Shown piece by piece: positions 1 to 10,523 of a stretch of DNA of 64,000 nucleotides. A program made the position numbers and the translations under genes. The DNA lies in the NCBI GenBank assembly GCA_015345905.1, contig JADDTR010000027.1, forward strand, positions 125,417-189,416, written 5' to 3'. The notes under the pieces were generated by a model. That model saw only the letters and a program-made list of their open reading frames with translations, was not told the DNA's origin and searched no databases. Position 1 is the first letter of the stretch; every line of letters starts with the position of its first letter. The DNA comes from Aotearoamyces nothofagi (lineage: Eukaryota > Ascomycota > Leotiomycetes > Leotiales > Tympanidaceae).

Positions 1-101
1 AGTCGGTATCGTATCGGAGACACAGTCTCGAGTAAGTCATGCCTATCGACTTAGGTGCAACCTACCCTGCGTACCTTATATCCACCATTGTGGTAGGACA
101 T

Positions 102-1346
102 TCATGAAGAATACTGCAGCTCCAATCCCAAAGTCCTGAACGGCTGATCCCTCCTCCTCATATCAAACGTTGATCCAAGGCTAAACAACAAGTCCTTGAG
201 TCTTCCCTCCCAAAGAACACTGATCTTATACTTCCCATCAATCCTTGCCTTCAAGACGCCCGCGATCTCTTCTGGCTCTTCTACTTTCTTCCCATCCTCA
301 TCATCTAACTTCCATGCTAGTTTGGCAGCCATACTCCTCACTTTTGGTATATCAAGCCTTCTTTTCTTCCTCCAGAGTTCGCAGCCCAGTATGAGATCGC
401 TTTCGTAGCTATATGCGTTGAACTCGAATCTGGAGCACAGAGACAGATCATCTCCAGCCTTAACTGCATATGTCGCGCTAAAACTTCCCATCAGAGGATT
501 CAAGGTTAACGTTGCCGTCAATGGTATACCTCTATACGCAGGTAAGGTCGCGAATCGTCCACCAACACTCATCCCTCCAGACTTATTTAGCGTTCCGTAA
601 TACACCTCTGTGCCCGCGCTGAAACGTCCATAGAAGCGATCATCCGCCCTCTGTAGAACAGTTTGTGCAGCTTCTTTCCTCGGATCCGGTCCAAAGTTGT
701 ATAGTCCCTTTATTCCTAGTAGGCCGCCATCCGTCGAGTACAATGCCTCTGTACTGTACTTCCCGACATCGAATTGATGCAATGCCAACAAAGTACCACC
801 ATTCCGTAGTCGGCTATCGCTTACAGCAGAAAGCTTTATTTGCGTCGTTGGGCTCATGCGTCTCATATATAGACCCTCAAGCGTGCTTCGGGGTAGATAC
901 AGCCTGCCATAAAGGAGGGTATCGCGCTTGTCGACCCGTTTTCCTCCGTGCCACTCCTCCCATGTCCATGCCTCTTCAGGCTTTGGCAACTCTTGTAATT
1001 GCCTATAGCCGCGAATGACATCATGTAGATTTATCTCTACGCTCTTTGAGGTCGTGAGGATGGGGAGTGATGAGTAGAGATAGGAGAGTGAGCCATCGAC
1101 AAGCCCGACGCTACCAAGCGCATATGACGTCGCAAAATTAGGTGACGAGAGAGAGGAGAGGTTTAGTCGTAGCCCGTGAGGTGTGGGAAAATCGAGGAGA
1201 GCTACAAAGAGGTCAGCGTACGAAAGAAAGACCTGGCGTGTTTACAGACCTCGAGATGTAGCGGTCAAATTAGAATACGAATTCTCGTAATTCCATCGAG
1301 ATGCATTATAAAACGAGTGCTGGACATAATCCATAAACTCCAACAT
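102..1346 (-). CDS. MDM10: Mdm10, mitochondrial outer-membrane beta-barrel of the ERMES complex
   Basis: Two exons: 1346-1250 and 1201-102, joined by a 48-nt GT-AG intron; 398 aa. The start gives [13 protein letters not shown], the usual Mdm10 N-terminus, and the join restores [22 protein letters not shown]. Further family blocks are [26 protein letters not shown] and the C-terminal LGLELQYSS, a beta-signal-like end of an outer-membrane barrel. Mdm10 is known to be part of the ER-mitochondria tether (ERMES, with Mmm1, Mdm12 and Mdm34) and to assist the SAM complex in late Tom40 and beta-barrel assembly. It is transcribed divergently from MRT4. The length is a little below that of many Aspergillus orthologues (inserts vary), and nothing looks broken. 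Confidence 0.96.
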
Positions 1347-1608
1347 CTCCAGACCACAAGCCCGTGTGACAGCGTACTCTTTCTTTTATATATCCTTACT
1401 CTTTACAAATTAAGCTGTCCCGAAGCCTGAATCCCTGGCTGAGATTCGGTGTCAAGGTGCCAAATACGGTCTAGCGCATACTCACCGCCGATTCTGCCGC
1501 CCCGACGAACCTTTTTTTGAATTTGCGAAAGATAAATCTAATCGCACACAGGTACTACCTCTACACCACGACCCGTCTAGTACTTCATCACCACCCACTC
1601 CCCTCACC
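1347..1608. promoter_or_regulatory. Bidirectional promoter between MDM10 and MRT4
   Basis: The 262 bp between the two divergent start codons must hold both 5' UTRs and both core promoters. It has AT-rich stretches (for example ctttatatatcc near 1384) but no motif I would name with confidence. Confidence 0.6.
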
Positions 1609-2435
1609 ATGCCTAAATCAAAGCGCGCCAAGGTCGTCCACCTGACGCAAGTTGACAAGAAAGGTAAAGAGCTCACCCTCAAGCTCTTTGCCAACGTGCA
1701 AGAATGCCTCGACAAGTACCAGTACTGCTTTGTTTTCTCTGTCGAGAACATGCGTAATACATATTTAAAGGAAGTGCGCGCCGAGTTCTCTGACAGCCGG
1801 TTAGTCCTACCCATGTCACCTACTGGTAGTGAAGTGTCATACTGATATAAATAACAGTCTATTTTTTGGTAAAACAAAAGTCATGGCAAAAGCCCTTGGC
1901 ACCACCCCCGAATCCTCGTATCAAACCAACACCCATCTCCTCTCCAAGCACCTTGCTGGCAATGTCGGCTTGTTCTTTACAGACCGTGAGCCGTCAACTA
2001 TAATCGACCATTTCAGCAGCGAGTCGAAGATTGATTTTGCGCGAGCAGGAACTCCTGCTTCGCGCTCTTTTACTGTCCCGGCTGGGACCGTCTATTCGAT
2101 GGGTGGTGAGATTGCAGCTGAGGATGATGTCCCGATGGCACACAGTATGGAGCCAGAGCTGAGAAAGCTCAATATGCCGACGAGCTTAGTAAGGGGAAAG
2201 ATCACACTACAGAACGAGTATCAAATTTGCAAGGAGGGACAGGTCTTGGATAGTCGGCAGACGAGACTTCTGAAGTTATTCGGTGTTGCTACAGCTGAGT
2301 TCAGGGTTCAACTTGTCGCGTAAGTCCTTCAAAAAATATCCCCGTATAGTCGACAAAATACTAACAAGATATAGATATTGGAGTGCAGCTACAAATGAAG
2401 TCACTGAAGTTGAACAGAGTGAAATGGAGGAATAG
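1609..2435 (+). CDS. MRT4: mRNA turnover protein 4 (Mrt4), P0-like ribosome assembly factor
   Basis: Three exons: 1609-1799, 1858-2319 and 2375-2435; 237 aa. The N-terminus [14 protein letters not shown], the block [14 protein letters not shown] and the join [16 protein letters not shown] are diagnostic of Mrt4. Family knowledge: Mrt4 is a nucleolar paralogue of ribosomal stalk protein P0. It holds the P0 site on pre-60S particles and is exchanged for P0 late in assembly. The last intron has a clear branch site (ctaac at 2361) and the final exon encodes an acidic tail ending in EMEE. There is no C-terminal P1/P2-binding stalk peptide, as expected for Mrt4 and unlike true P0. Confidence 0.95.
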
Positions 2436-2977
2436 GACCTAATCTAGGGTTGCTTGCTTTTGTTATATATCATACAGCTGTCAGACAAGGACACCATGGC
2501 CGGCGTTGTCAGGCGTTATCACAAAATTAAAGAAATCATACCAATTGATCTTGCCATCTTACCACCCAATGTAACAGGAAGTGAGCACTAATTAATCTGA
2601 TAATACAAGCCAAGGCCGTGAAGTCAAGACACTAGCCAGTCAAATGGCCAGATGTCTGTTTTTCTTACCTCTAGCCTTACCTCTCCTCCCAATACTCACC
2701 AAGAGCCAAAAGAACTAGTGCGATACGATTTAAAAGAGCAAATCCAACCAATTCCAGCCATGCAATACCCAGCTAATTCAAATATTCCGTTTTCGGGAAA
2801 GGGTCGGGTTACCATGATGTAGATGCGAAACTGCTGGAGGTGAAGAAGGGAGACTTTGTCAGAACAATGGCGTACTACCTTGGTGAGGCTGCATCGAAGA
2901 ACCGCTTACTCCTGTTGATAAAGAGAGGAAAGACTGAATACTCGAGAAACCCACCACAAGCTATTGTCATTGCTTGT
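2436..2977. other. Convergent intergenic spacer, no gene seen
   Basis: This is the 3' spacer between MRT4 (+) and the U1-70K gene (-). It is moderately AT-rich, contains no supported ORF, and presumably holds both 3' UTRs and polyadenylation signals. Confidence 0.5.
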
Positions 2978-4650
2978 CTAGTATCTTCGAAGCTTACGAG
3001 GGTCTTCTTGGTAACCATTGCTGCCATCATCATACGCTCTCTTCCTCGGTGGCTCCTCGTCGCGTGGTGGTCGTTGACTATATCCTCCATCTCTGTCCCT
3101 ATCCCGGTATCCGCTGCTCTCTCTGGGTCTTACCGGCTCCATATTGCTTCCGCTACCAGCACGAGGGTCACGAGGATCTCCACCACGGTCTCCATATCCA
3201 CGACTGCTGCTGGCACGATAACTGCCGGACCTATCATCATATGAGCGACCGCTACGCGAGTCATACCCACCTCCAGCTGACGCTGAGACTGCAATTGGTG
3301 CTGATCCATTACGGTCTGGAGAGCCAGAACCACCGTATCCACCCCGACTATACCCGCCGGGAGCATAGCCGCCACGTGACCCGCCAGGGCCAGCAGGGGC
3401 ATTTGGAGGTGCGCCGTAGCCTCTATCTCCTCCAGAGCTACTGCGGTCTCCACGATCTCCACCATAACCGCCTCTTGGTGCAAAACCTCCACCACTCTGG
3501 TATCCGATCCCTCCTCTTCCGCCACCATAGCCACCACGATCTTGGAATCCTCCTCGGAAGCCACCTCGGCCACGGCCGCCATCGAAGCCGCCACGGAATC
3601 CGCCGCGTAGTCCTGGTCCGCCAGGGGGTCCGTTGAATCCACCGGGGCCCATTGGTCGTGGAGGAGCGGCCTTGGTATAGCCACGTCCTCCAAGTCCGCC
3701 TCCATAGCGACGAGGCTTCCAGCCTTTGACAGTCCGTCCACGTTCGACATCTACCTTAATACGGCGATCTTTGATACGTATACCATCACATCCTTCTAGA
3801 GCAGCTGTTCACGCGCGAGCAAAGCGCAGGTGTCAGTCATGTTACCTATACTTAATATACCTTCAACTAGGTGATTGACAAGCAAATGAAAAAGAAGAAG
3901 GCAGCTTGAGGGCCATAACTTCACAAATAAAACAAAACAATCTCAGGATCCCTCGAACTAGGTACGGGCGCAAAAGGGGAGTTATGGTCGGGTTACCTCT
4001 CATATCTTTCTCTCGTTCATAGACCACGAATGCATAGCCACGATGCTTCTTCTTCTTTTTGTTTGACTTTTCATCTTGGTGAGTGTCAACAACAATCCGA
4101 ATCTGTTTGATTCGACAGTTAGCCTGATCCTAATAAAACCCGTGAAAATAACTTACGCGCTCAATAGGTCCAAATCGTCCAAACTCTCTCTCTAGGTCCT
4201 GCTCCGTAGCATCGTAACTTAACCGTGCGACAATGAGTGTCTTGAATGCATCACCACGAATATTAGGATCTTCTTGAGGCTTGTCTGCAATAATAGAAGT
4301 AGTTAGTATACGATTTCGACAAGCAGATGTCTGATAATTCGGACAATAGAAAATAAAAGGGAATGGAAACAGGTAGGGTGGAACTCACACGACAGTGGTC
4401 CCTCTGTGAGTAGCTGCTCTTGCTTCTGTTTCTTTTCTAGCTGTATGCGATCCTTTCGCTGCAGCCAACTCTCAGTGGGTTCGTATACATCCGTCTCTTT
4501 GTAATCCTGTAGTGCAGGCAAAAATGAGGCAAGGCCACCGATCGCAGCAGTTTTGCGCTCTGCAGGGGCATGGTCAGATGGAGGGACCCAGCGTAGAGGA
4601 GGACGAGGCGCAAAGAGCGCAAGGAGGTTTGGCGGGAGTTTGTCCGTCAT
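2978..4650 (-). CDS. SNP1: U1 snRNP 70 kDa protein (U1-70K/Snp1)
   Basis: Four exons: 4650-4389, 4284-4157, 4102-3997 and 3804-2978; 440 aa, close to human U1-70K. Exon 1 encodes the U1snRNP70 N-terminal segment ([40 protein letters not shown]). Exons 2-4 encode one RRM: the RNP2-like [10 protein letters not shown] and the RNP1 [11 protein letters not shown] Lys-rich insert ([11 protein letters not shown]) lies within the RRM. The tail, from about residue 210, is an RGG/GYGG low-complexity domain ending in KLRRY. Family role: it binds U1 stem-loop I and supports 5' splice-site recognition. It is divergent from mrpl51 across 213 bp. The RG-rich tail produces long open frames on the other strand, which are shadows. 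Confidence 0.94.
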
Positions 4651-4863
4651 CGCGTTGATGAAGAGCGTGGAGGTGAGGAGAGTTGTTGATGTCGCTCCGT
4701 GAGCTGTTGATGAAATTGAAGCTCCAAGGGTAGGTTGTGCTACTTTAGGATAGTCGCGTTTACGAGCCGACAAAAAGTTTCAGTGTCACGTGACATGCTC
4801 TCTTCGACCTCGAACGAGCTCGGTCGGAGTGGCATTGCATCGAATTGACTAGCAACCATCATC
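4651..4863. promoter_or_regulatory. Bidirectional promoter of U1-70K and mrpl51
   Basis: There are 213 bp between divergent start codons. Near the middle, 4785-4794 is the perfect 10-bp palindrome GTCACGTGAC, which contains the core CACGTG. That is the consensus bound by Cbf1/CPF1-type bHLH factors in fungi; binding here is inferred. Confidence 0.6.
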
Positions 4864-5388
4864 ATGGCCATAAAGGGGCTGAAACAATTAACAGTTAGCC
4901 AGGTATGTTAAAATATCCCATAAATATGCACAAAGGCAGCTATAATGACAGTGGTCCTAGAATGGCGTCGGCGCCTTCATCCTTCAATGCAAACGACTCG
5001 ATTTCCATTATTGCGATTGGGCCGGTAGCTCCAAAGGCATGAAGTGAGTGCTATGCTATCTATTATATGTCGTACGAAGTATACTGACAAGACTAGTTCC
5101 TTCCTCCGCAACACCCTCCCACGGTTTGCTGCGGCCAATCCTCAAATCGAGATCACCGTTTCACCCCGACCTCGGAAACACCCAGTCATAAAAGGCACAT
5201 ACGTCAATGGACGAGAGAAAGCGATATGCGTAAAGAATCTGGAGAAGGATCAGATCTTGAATAAGGCGATCCTGTTGCGAGACGCTTCGGGAGAAAAGCT
5301 GAGAAAGGAGACGAAACCTGTCAAGAGCATCAATGACAGTGTAAGAGGCGTCTGGAGTCCTTATCACAGTGGAGGGATTACTGTTTGA
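4864..5388 (+). CDS. MRPL51: Mitochondrial large-subunit ribosomal protein L51/S25/CI-B8 family (mL43-like)
   Basis: Three exons: 4864-4902, 4961-5043 and 5097-5388; 137 aa. The N-terminus is MAIKGLKQLTVSQ, then NGVGAFILQCKRLDFHYCDW and NSFLRNTLPRFAAANPQIEITVSPRPRKHP. This is the thioredoxin-like L51/S25/CI-B8 fold shared by mitochondrial ribosomal proteins and complex I subunit B8. The basic, short architecture and the HPVIKGTYVNGREK block match fungal Mrpl51. The first exon is only 39 nt, so ab initio predictors may miss the start. Confidence 0.92.
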
Positions 5389-5838
5389 ATGGACGTAAGA
5401 AAGATTGTATATTGATATAGCATTGGTGGCGTTTGGGAAGATAATAGCATGTATATCTAGGGACACTTTGTACAGTTGTCAGACTTAAATGAATAAGCTC
5501 CATGATCATGATCTATATTACAGCTCAACATTTTCGAGCCAAGTCTAGAAGATCCTGATCTTCGATTTCGCATTTGTACAATCTCTCGTTGGTAATAATC
5601 ATCTTTGCGGAGGTTTATGAGATAATAGTTCATGGCACAGGAGGTAGAGAAATATCTTTGTTACATCAGATTCATTGGCATGGTCACTAATGATTACACA
5701 ACCGTAAATTTATATTGCATTTCTGCTCGGCTATGAAAGCTTTCGTACAGATTTTCTTAGACATGAATCTCTTAGCCCTTCGAAAGTGCCTTCATCAAGA
5801 ACTCTTATCTACATAATCCGTAGCTAGCATTCACGGCT
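5389..5838. other. Convergent intergenic spacer, no gene seen
   Basis: This is the 3' spacer between mrpl51 (+) and TPI (-). It is AT-rich and holds no supported ORF. Confidence 0.5.
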
Positions 5839-6882
5839 CTATAGGTTGCTGTTGATGATATCGACGACTGCAATGAACAATTAGCCCAGTTACTTTGACA
5901 TATAAGAACAGCGAAAACTTACAAGCTGGCTTCAAGCTGGCACCTCCAACCAAGAATCCATCAATATCCTTCTGCTTTGCGAGTTCCTTGCAGTTCTTCT
6001 CGGTGACACTTCCACCATAAAGGATTCTGACTGACTCAGCAGTAGCCTCACCAACAGCCTTCTTCAACCATGCGCGGATTGCAGCGTGGACCTCTTGAGC
6101 CTGCTCAGTTGAGGCGACCTTTCCAGTGCCAATAGCCCAGATGGGCTCGTAGGCAATAACAACCTTCTGCCAGTACTCTGGCTTGCCTTCCAAGGCTTTG
6201 GCAACAGCTCCCAATTGGGATGTCACAACTGCGATTGTCTCGCCCTTCTCGCGCTGCTCAAGGGACTCTCCACAGCATAGGATGACGCTAATTCCACCGT
6301 CAAGGGCGGTCTTGGTCTTTGAGGCAACGAAAGCATCATTTTCTTGGAGGATGACACGACGCTCAGAGTGACCGACAAGAGTCCAGGTAACCTTGGAGTC
6401 TTTAAGTTGCTCGACTGAGGTTTCTCCAGTGAAGGCACCGTTGGGCTTGTCGAAGACGTTTTGAGCGCTGACCTCGATCCCCTTTCTCAACTGCTCGCGG
6501 GCGAGGTTTAGGTAGAGAGTAGGTGGGGCAATGACAACCTCTAAAATGAATAACGAATATTAGTTACATGTATACATTATTTGAAGCAGTTGTATAAGCT
6601 GTGGATGATTGTCTGGAGCCCTGAAGCAGCCAAAGAGGGTGCGGAGAGCGAGAATTAAAACGAAGGGGATCGACAATAGAACGTACCGACTTTGGGGTCA
6701 AGCTTTGCTTTGTTTAGATCTCCAATAATCTGCTTGATGGTCTCAGATGAGCCATTCCTGTAGCCTCATGTATCAGTCTTGTGTCTTCTTCTTGCTAGCA
6801 CAAACTGAAGCTACCCCTCATTTGGCCATAGAATAGAAACTTACATCTTGAAGTTACCACCGACGAAGAATTGACGAGCCAT
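5839..6882 (-). CDS. TPI1: Triosephosphate isomerase
   Basis: Four exons: 6882-6845, 6757-6687, 6540-5923 and 5867-5839; 251 aa, the standard length. It interconverts dihydroxyacetone phosphate and glyceraldehyde 3-phosphate in cytosolic glycolysis. Catalytic signatures are visible. FVGGNFKMNG carries the Asn and Lys and is split by intron 1 inside the Met codon. GHSERR carries the catalytic His, AYEPIWAIGTG the catalytic Glu, and ILYGGSV plus DGFLVGGASL the phosphate-binding loops. The last exon is only 29 nt and encodes VDIINSNL plus stop. Without it, read-through of the intron gives a false tail. Confidence 0.98.
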
Positions 6883-7825
6883 GATTACGATTAATCTTGA
6901 TTGATAACTGTTGATGTGTGTGTGTTGTAGGTATGAATGTAGGTGAACGAGGAGGAGTCAGGGTCGTGGAAAAGTTATCTGGGCTGATATAGGTGGCATG
7001 GTGGGGTTAGAACTTTGACTTTCACTGTCTGGCGTTTATGCTCCGAGAATGGGCCGATGCATTCTTCAACAAGTCTTGAAGAACTTTTCAGGCAGTCAGG
7101 CCACGAAAGATCCACGTGAGAGAAAGCTTTGATCACACAATAACATTCAGCTCAACAGCTCACCTACACACCTTTTATGATTGTATGTCAAAGAAAACCC
7201 CAAGCGATGCACCGGATCGGCTTCCATCCAGGGTAATGGTGATAACGTTCCACCTTATGAGTTACTTTTCATCTGCTATTGTAGCCCGGAAATACTTCGG
7301 CTACTTCTCTTCCCGAGTTGCCCGTGATTTGGCACCAGGTCCTAGTTCTTGATGGAGCCAGGCCTCAACACAGCACGCTGTTAACAACGTCGTATCAATA
7401 CAATAGGGTGAAGTACTTGTGATACTACGCCCGCAGTGGTTTACATGTGGCCATATGTTCTGTTGATAAAAGAAAAGACTATTATTTTTTATTAATTCTT
7501 TCGCTATCATACTGTTTTTGCTACGCTAAGCTGATTTTTTTGGTCTATAAAGCCTGACCAGAGGCTTAGACAAAGGAAACTCGTGACGCCATTAATCTTT
7601 CTCCTAGGAATACAATAATTAATCAAAGGAGAAAGCTCGATCGTTAAGGAGAGCCATACTGTATGTGCCCGCACAAACCAAGAAAGTCCACCAAACATAA
7701 AAGACAAAAGCTAACCGAATGACAGTTTTTAGGTAGTACAGACTCAAATTGACACATGAAAGAAAAGTACAAAAATGACAAAGGCTCCTCATCCGGTTTT
7801 AGCCACCGATGGACTAGTTGCTCCC
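6883..7825. other. TPI upstream region and intergenic spacer, no gene seen
   Basis: 943 bp upstream of TPI and downstream of the next gene. Small open frames occur on both strands, but none has a recognisable domain or convincing splice structure. The part near 6883 presumably carries the TPI promoter. Confidence 0.45.
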
Positions 7826-9844
7826 TCAGTGGTAAACTGTGTTACGTGGTGCGAAAGGGTTTGGATTTCGTTGATGGTCATACCGAGATTCGTCCAACGG
7901 TGAATGTGGCATTAGACCTCTATGTGAGTAAGTGAATCTATCTCGGCGTGGCGAGGGCAAACGCTCTTCACGTTCTTCGCGCATCATCATGTCTTCCAAA
8001 TCCATTCGACGTGGCGAGGGCAGACGTTCTCCACGCATCGCATCTTCGAAGTCCACTCTTCGTGACTGCGGACGTTGTCCACGAATCATCGCGTCTTCCA
8101 AGTCTACTCTTCGTAGCTGCGGACGCTCTCCACGCATCATCATATCTTCCACCTCTACTGACCGTGACAGCAAAGGATCTCGGCGCATCCTGTTATCAAG
8201 GTCTTGTCGTCGTGATGCTGAAGCATCCTGACGTATCCAACCCTCTGCATTCATATACTTCCGTTCTTCAAGGTGGCGGAGGTCCTCATCCAGTGCCCGC
8301 TCAGGATATGAGATGACAGTCTTTGATGACACTGGCGACACTGGCGACACTGGCGACACTGGTGGCATGATTGCAGCCATGCGAGTTGCAGCAATGCGAG
8401 TGGCAGCGGCAACACCAGCAGCAAATGCATCAGTAGTGCTCTGGTCAGTGCCGAGTTCAGATGTTCTTTCAAAAGAATGAGCTCGCGGGGCCCCACTACC
8501 TCGTGGGGCATCAGGAGCATAAGTGAGTTGTCTTGGTCGACGAGGGTTCTCGACCAATACGTACTCTTCTTCATGTCGACGATGTGGGTGGTTTCTGTTG
8601 TGGCTGTACTCTTTCTGCCTGTTCTCTTTCTGTCTGTATTCTTTCTGTTTTTCTTTGGGACGGGTAGACGATATGGAAGATGGAGTTGTATCACTTTCAT
8701 ACAACGAGTCGCTGTCGCTGTCGCTACCACTAGAACTAACACTCGAGCTACCACTCGAGCTAGTGCTATTGTGGCGACGTTGTGGTTTACCGTGACCTCC
8801 CATTTTTCTACCTCTCTCTGCACTTTTAACAGGATACATTTTCGCTTGTCGATTGCCATTATTGTTCATCCCTTCAATCATCGGCGGTAGTTTTATCTGT
8901 CCTCCAGGCATTCCGTTTGGTGGGAACCTCCCGGGCATTGGCCCGTTATTCATTGGTGGGGGTCTTTGCTGCCCATTAAATTGACCAGGCATTGGCCCGT
9001 TATTCATTGGTGGGGGCCTTTGCTGCCCATTGAATTGACCATGGAGTTGGCCATTAAACTGGCCATTGTTTGGTGGAAATTGCTGATGGACTTGAGGCTG
9101 AGGTTGAAGTTGAAGTTGAGGCTGAAGTTGAGGCTGAGGCTGTGGACGCGGTGCTTGGGTTCTGGATCGGTACATGTTGATGACATTGACCTCTACACGG
9201 GGTGAACGCTTTAGGTAGAGCGTGATCGACGACGTCTCTTTCCTTCCAGCATTGATGATTTCTTGTCGCTTAAGCTGAGACAGGGTCCATTCATATTGCG
9301 TATGGTCCACCTCTTCGGCTATCTTCTCGTCGAGGAGCTTTGTCACCTGTGATCTTTGGTTCGGAAAGAGCCTTTCGGTCTTTTCGGTTATAGTGCTGCT
9401 AGTCCTATCCAATTTCCTGATTTCTTTGATGATGTCTTCCTTTTCGAACGAGTGCTGAGTAATAGTCACTCTCTGCCATGTCGTTTTGGGTTTCTTCGAC
9501 AATTTAAGCTCTCTGGAACCTGTCCAGCTCCTGCGCGTCTCGATATAATCTTCCGATCCGGCTATCTCTTGTTTCTGCAACGTATACACCTCATATGAGG
9601 TTAGTTGATGACGGCAGAAGTCTTCGGAGAGAGCTTTCTGAGGTGTGATATCCGAGATCCGAGTCCTATAGATGGCAGTAGTTGGGGGACACTGCACATT
9701 TGGTCGTGGAGGAGGTCCCTGGTGCATGTAAGTAGCTTGTGGGGCCTGGCGGGGCATCTCGCTCTCGAGATGTATCATGCCGGGCGGCGCAGGCCTGCCG
9801 AAGATTGGTGGTGGGGGCGGAGGCCCTCGATTGTTGTTAGCCAT
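7826..9844 (-). CDS. Hypothetical low-complexity protein, 672 aa, single exon
   Basis: One uninterrupted ORF starting MANNNRGPPPPPP. I do not recognise the family. It has a Pro-rich N-terminus. Residues of about 55-220 form the only ordered-looking part, rich in charged helices (for example LSEDFCRHQLTSYEVYTLQ, and VTKLLDEKIAEEVDHTQYEW). A PQ/LQ repeat follows at about 230-260. Then come tandem copies of GQFNGQQRPPPMNNGPMP, a Ser/Asp tract, an SPV repeat at about 500, and a C-terminal series of RRVDLEDAM-type units containing RGQRPQSRR or RGERLPSPRR. It may be an RNA-granule or scaffold-like disordered protein, but that is only a guess from composition. Consistent codon structure and one long frame support a real gene. 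Confidence 0.75.
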   Translation of the reverse strand: MANNNRGPPPPPPIFGRPAPPGMIHLESEMPRQAPQATYMHQGPPPRPNVQCPPTTAIYRTRISDITPQKALSEDFCRHQLTSYEVYTLQKQEIAGSEDYIETRRSWTGSRELKLSKKPKTTWQRVTITQHSFEKEDIIKEIRKLDRTSSTITEKTERLFPNQRSQVTKLLDEKIAEEVDHTQYEWTLSQLKRQEIINAGRKETSSITLYLKRSPRVEVNVINMYRSRTQAPRPQPQPQLQPQLQLQPQPQVHQQFPPNNGQFNGQLHGQFNGQQRPPPMNNGPMPGQFNGQQRPPPMNNGPMPGRFPPNGMPGGQIKLPPMIEGMNNNGNRQAKMYPVKSAERGRKMGGHGKPQRRHNSTSSSGSSSVSSSGSDSDSDSLYESDTTPSSISSTRPKEKQKEYRQKENRQKEYSHNRNHPHRRHEEEYVLVENPRRPRQLTYAPDAPRGSGAPRAHSFERTSELGTDQSTTDAFAAGVAAATRIAATRMAAIMPPVSPVSPVSPVSSKTVISYPERALDEDLRHLEERKYMNAEGWIRQDASASRRQDLDNRMRRDPLLSRSVEVEDMMMRGERPQLRRVDLEDAMIRGQRPQSRRVDFEDAMRGERLPSPRRMDLEDMMMREEREERLPSPRRDRFTYSHRGLMPHSPLDESRYDHQRNPNPFAPRNTVYH

Positions 9845-10457
9845 GTTAATTGTGGTAATTCTGGATGACTGTGGTTATCTGAACTCGAAGGTGAGTCACT
9901 AGCTCTTCACCGATCCAAGGCACCGATCAAAGTTTGAGGCTGTGAAATTTTGGGATGTATAGGAGGAACTAAGTGGTGTCGAGGTTGATCAGGGGCGTGT
10001 ATCTCTACTTAAGCTAAGCGTCCAGGCGTAGGACAGAGCCTCCAGAGTTTAGTATGGGTATGTCAATGAGCGTTTTACAAAAGTGAGGCTTGCGAAGGAG
10101 GGAAGGAGGGAAGGACGGGAAGATGGCATTATATGGAGTGCTGACAATGTGGTGGCTATAACAGGCACTGGGGTATACAGGTGCCTTCTGATCAACGAAG
10201 GGCTTCAACACGACGCGGCGGGCACGGCGGTGGGGTTAGGGGCCTGTCCGGGATGCTGGCCTACGATGTGAATCAATATGCGCCACGAAACAAATCCCGA
10301 GTAGGATCCTGTTTGATAGAAGCAAAACAGACGTCTTTATCTGGCAACATGAAAGACCCAGAAATGCTTTCACGCCATGCTGTGTTGCATGAAATCGGGG
10401 GCGGATGGATCAACGCGCCCCATCCAAGTGGGTGTGGATGCTACTGTGCTGCTGGCT

Positions 10458-10523
10458 GGCCGTGATGGCCGTGATGGCCGTGATGCTGGATGCTGGATGC
10501 TGGATGCTGGATGCTGGATGCTG
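10458..10523. repeat. Tandem repeats (GGCCGTGAT)n and (ATGCTGG)n
   Basis: Three 9-bp units run directly into about six 7-bp units, nearly perfect, followed by two CTTCACG units. This looks like replication-slippage expansion. Confidence 0.85.

Noticed and set aside
2974-3750. Open frames of 206-220 codons on both strands over the U1-70K tail
   Set aside because: They are shadows of the RGG/GYGG-coding exon, whose biased codons leave the other frames open. The minus-strand U1-70K frame has the RRM and matching splice phases.
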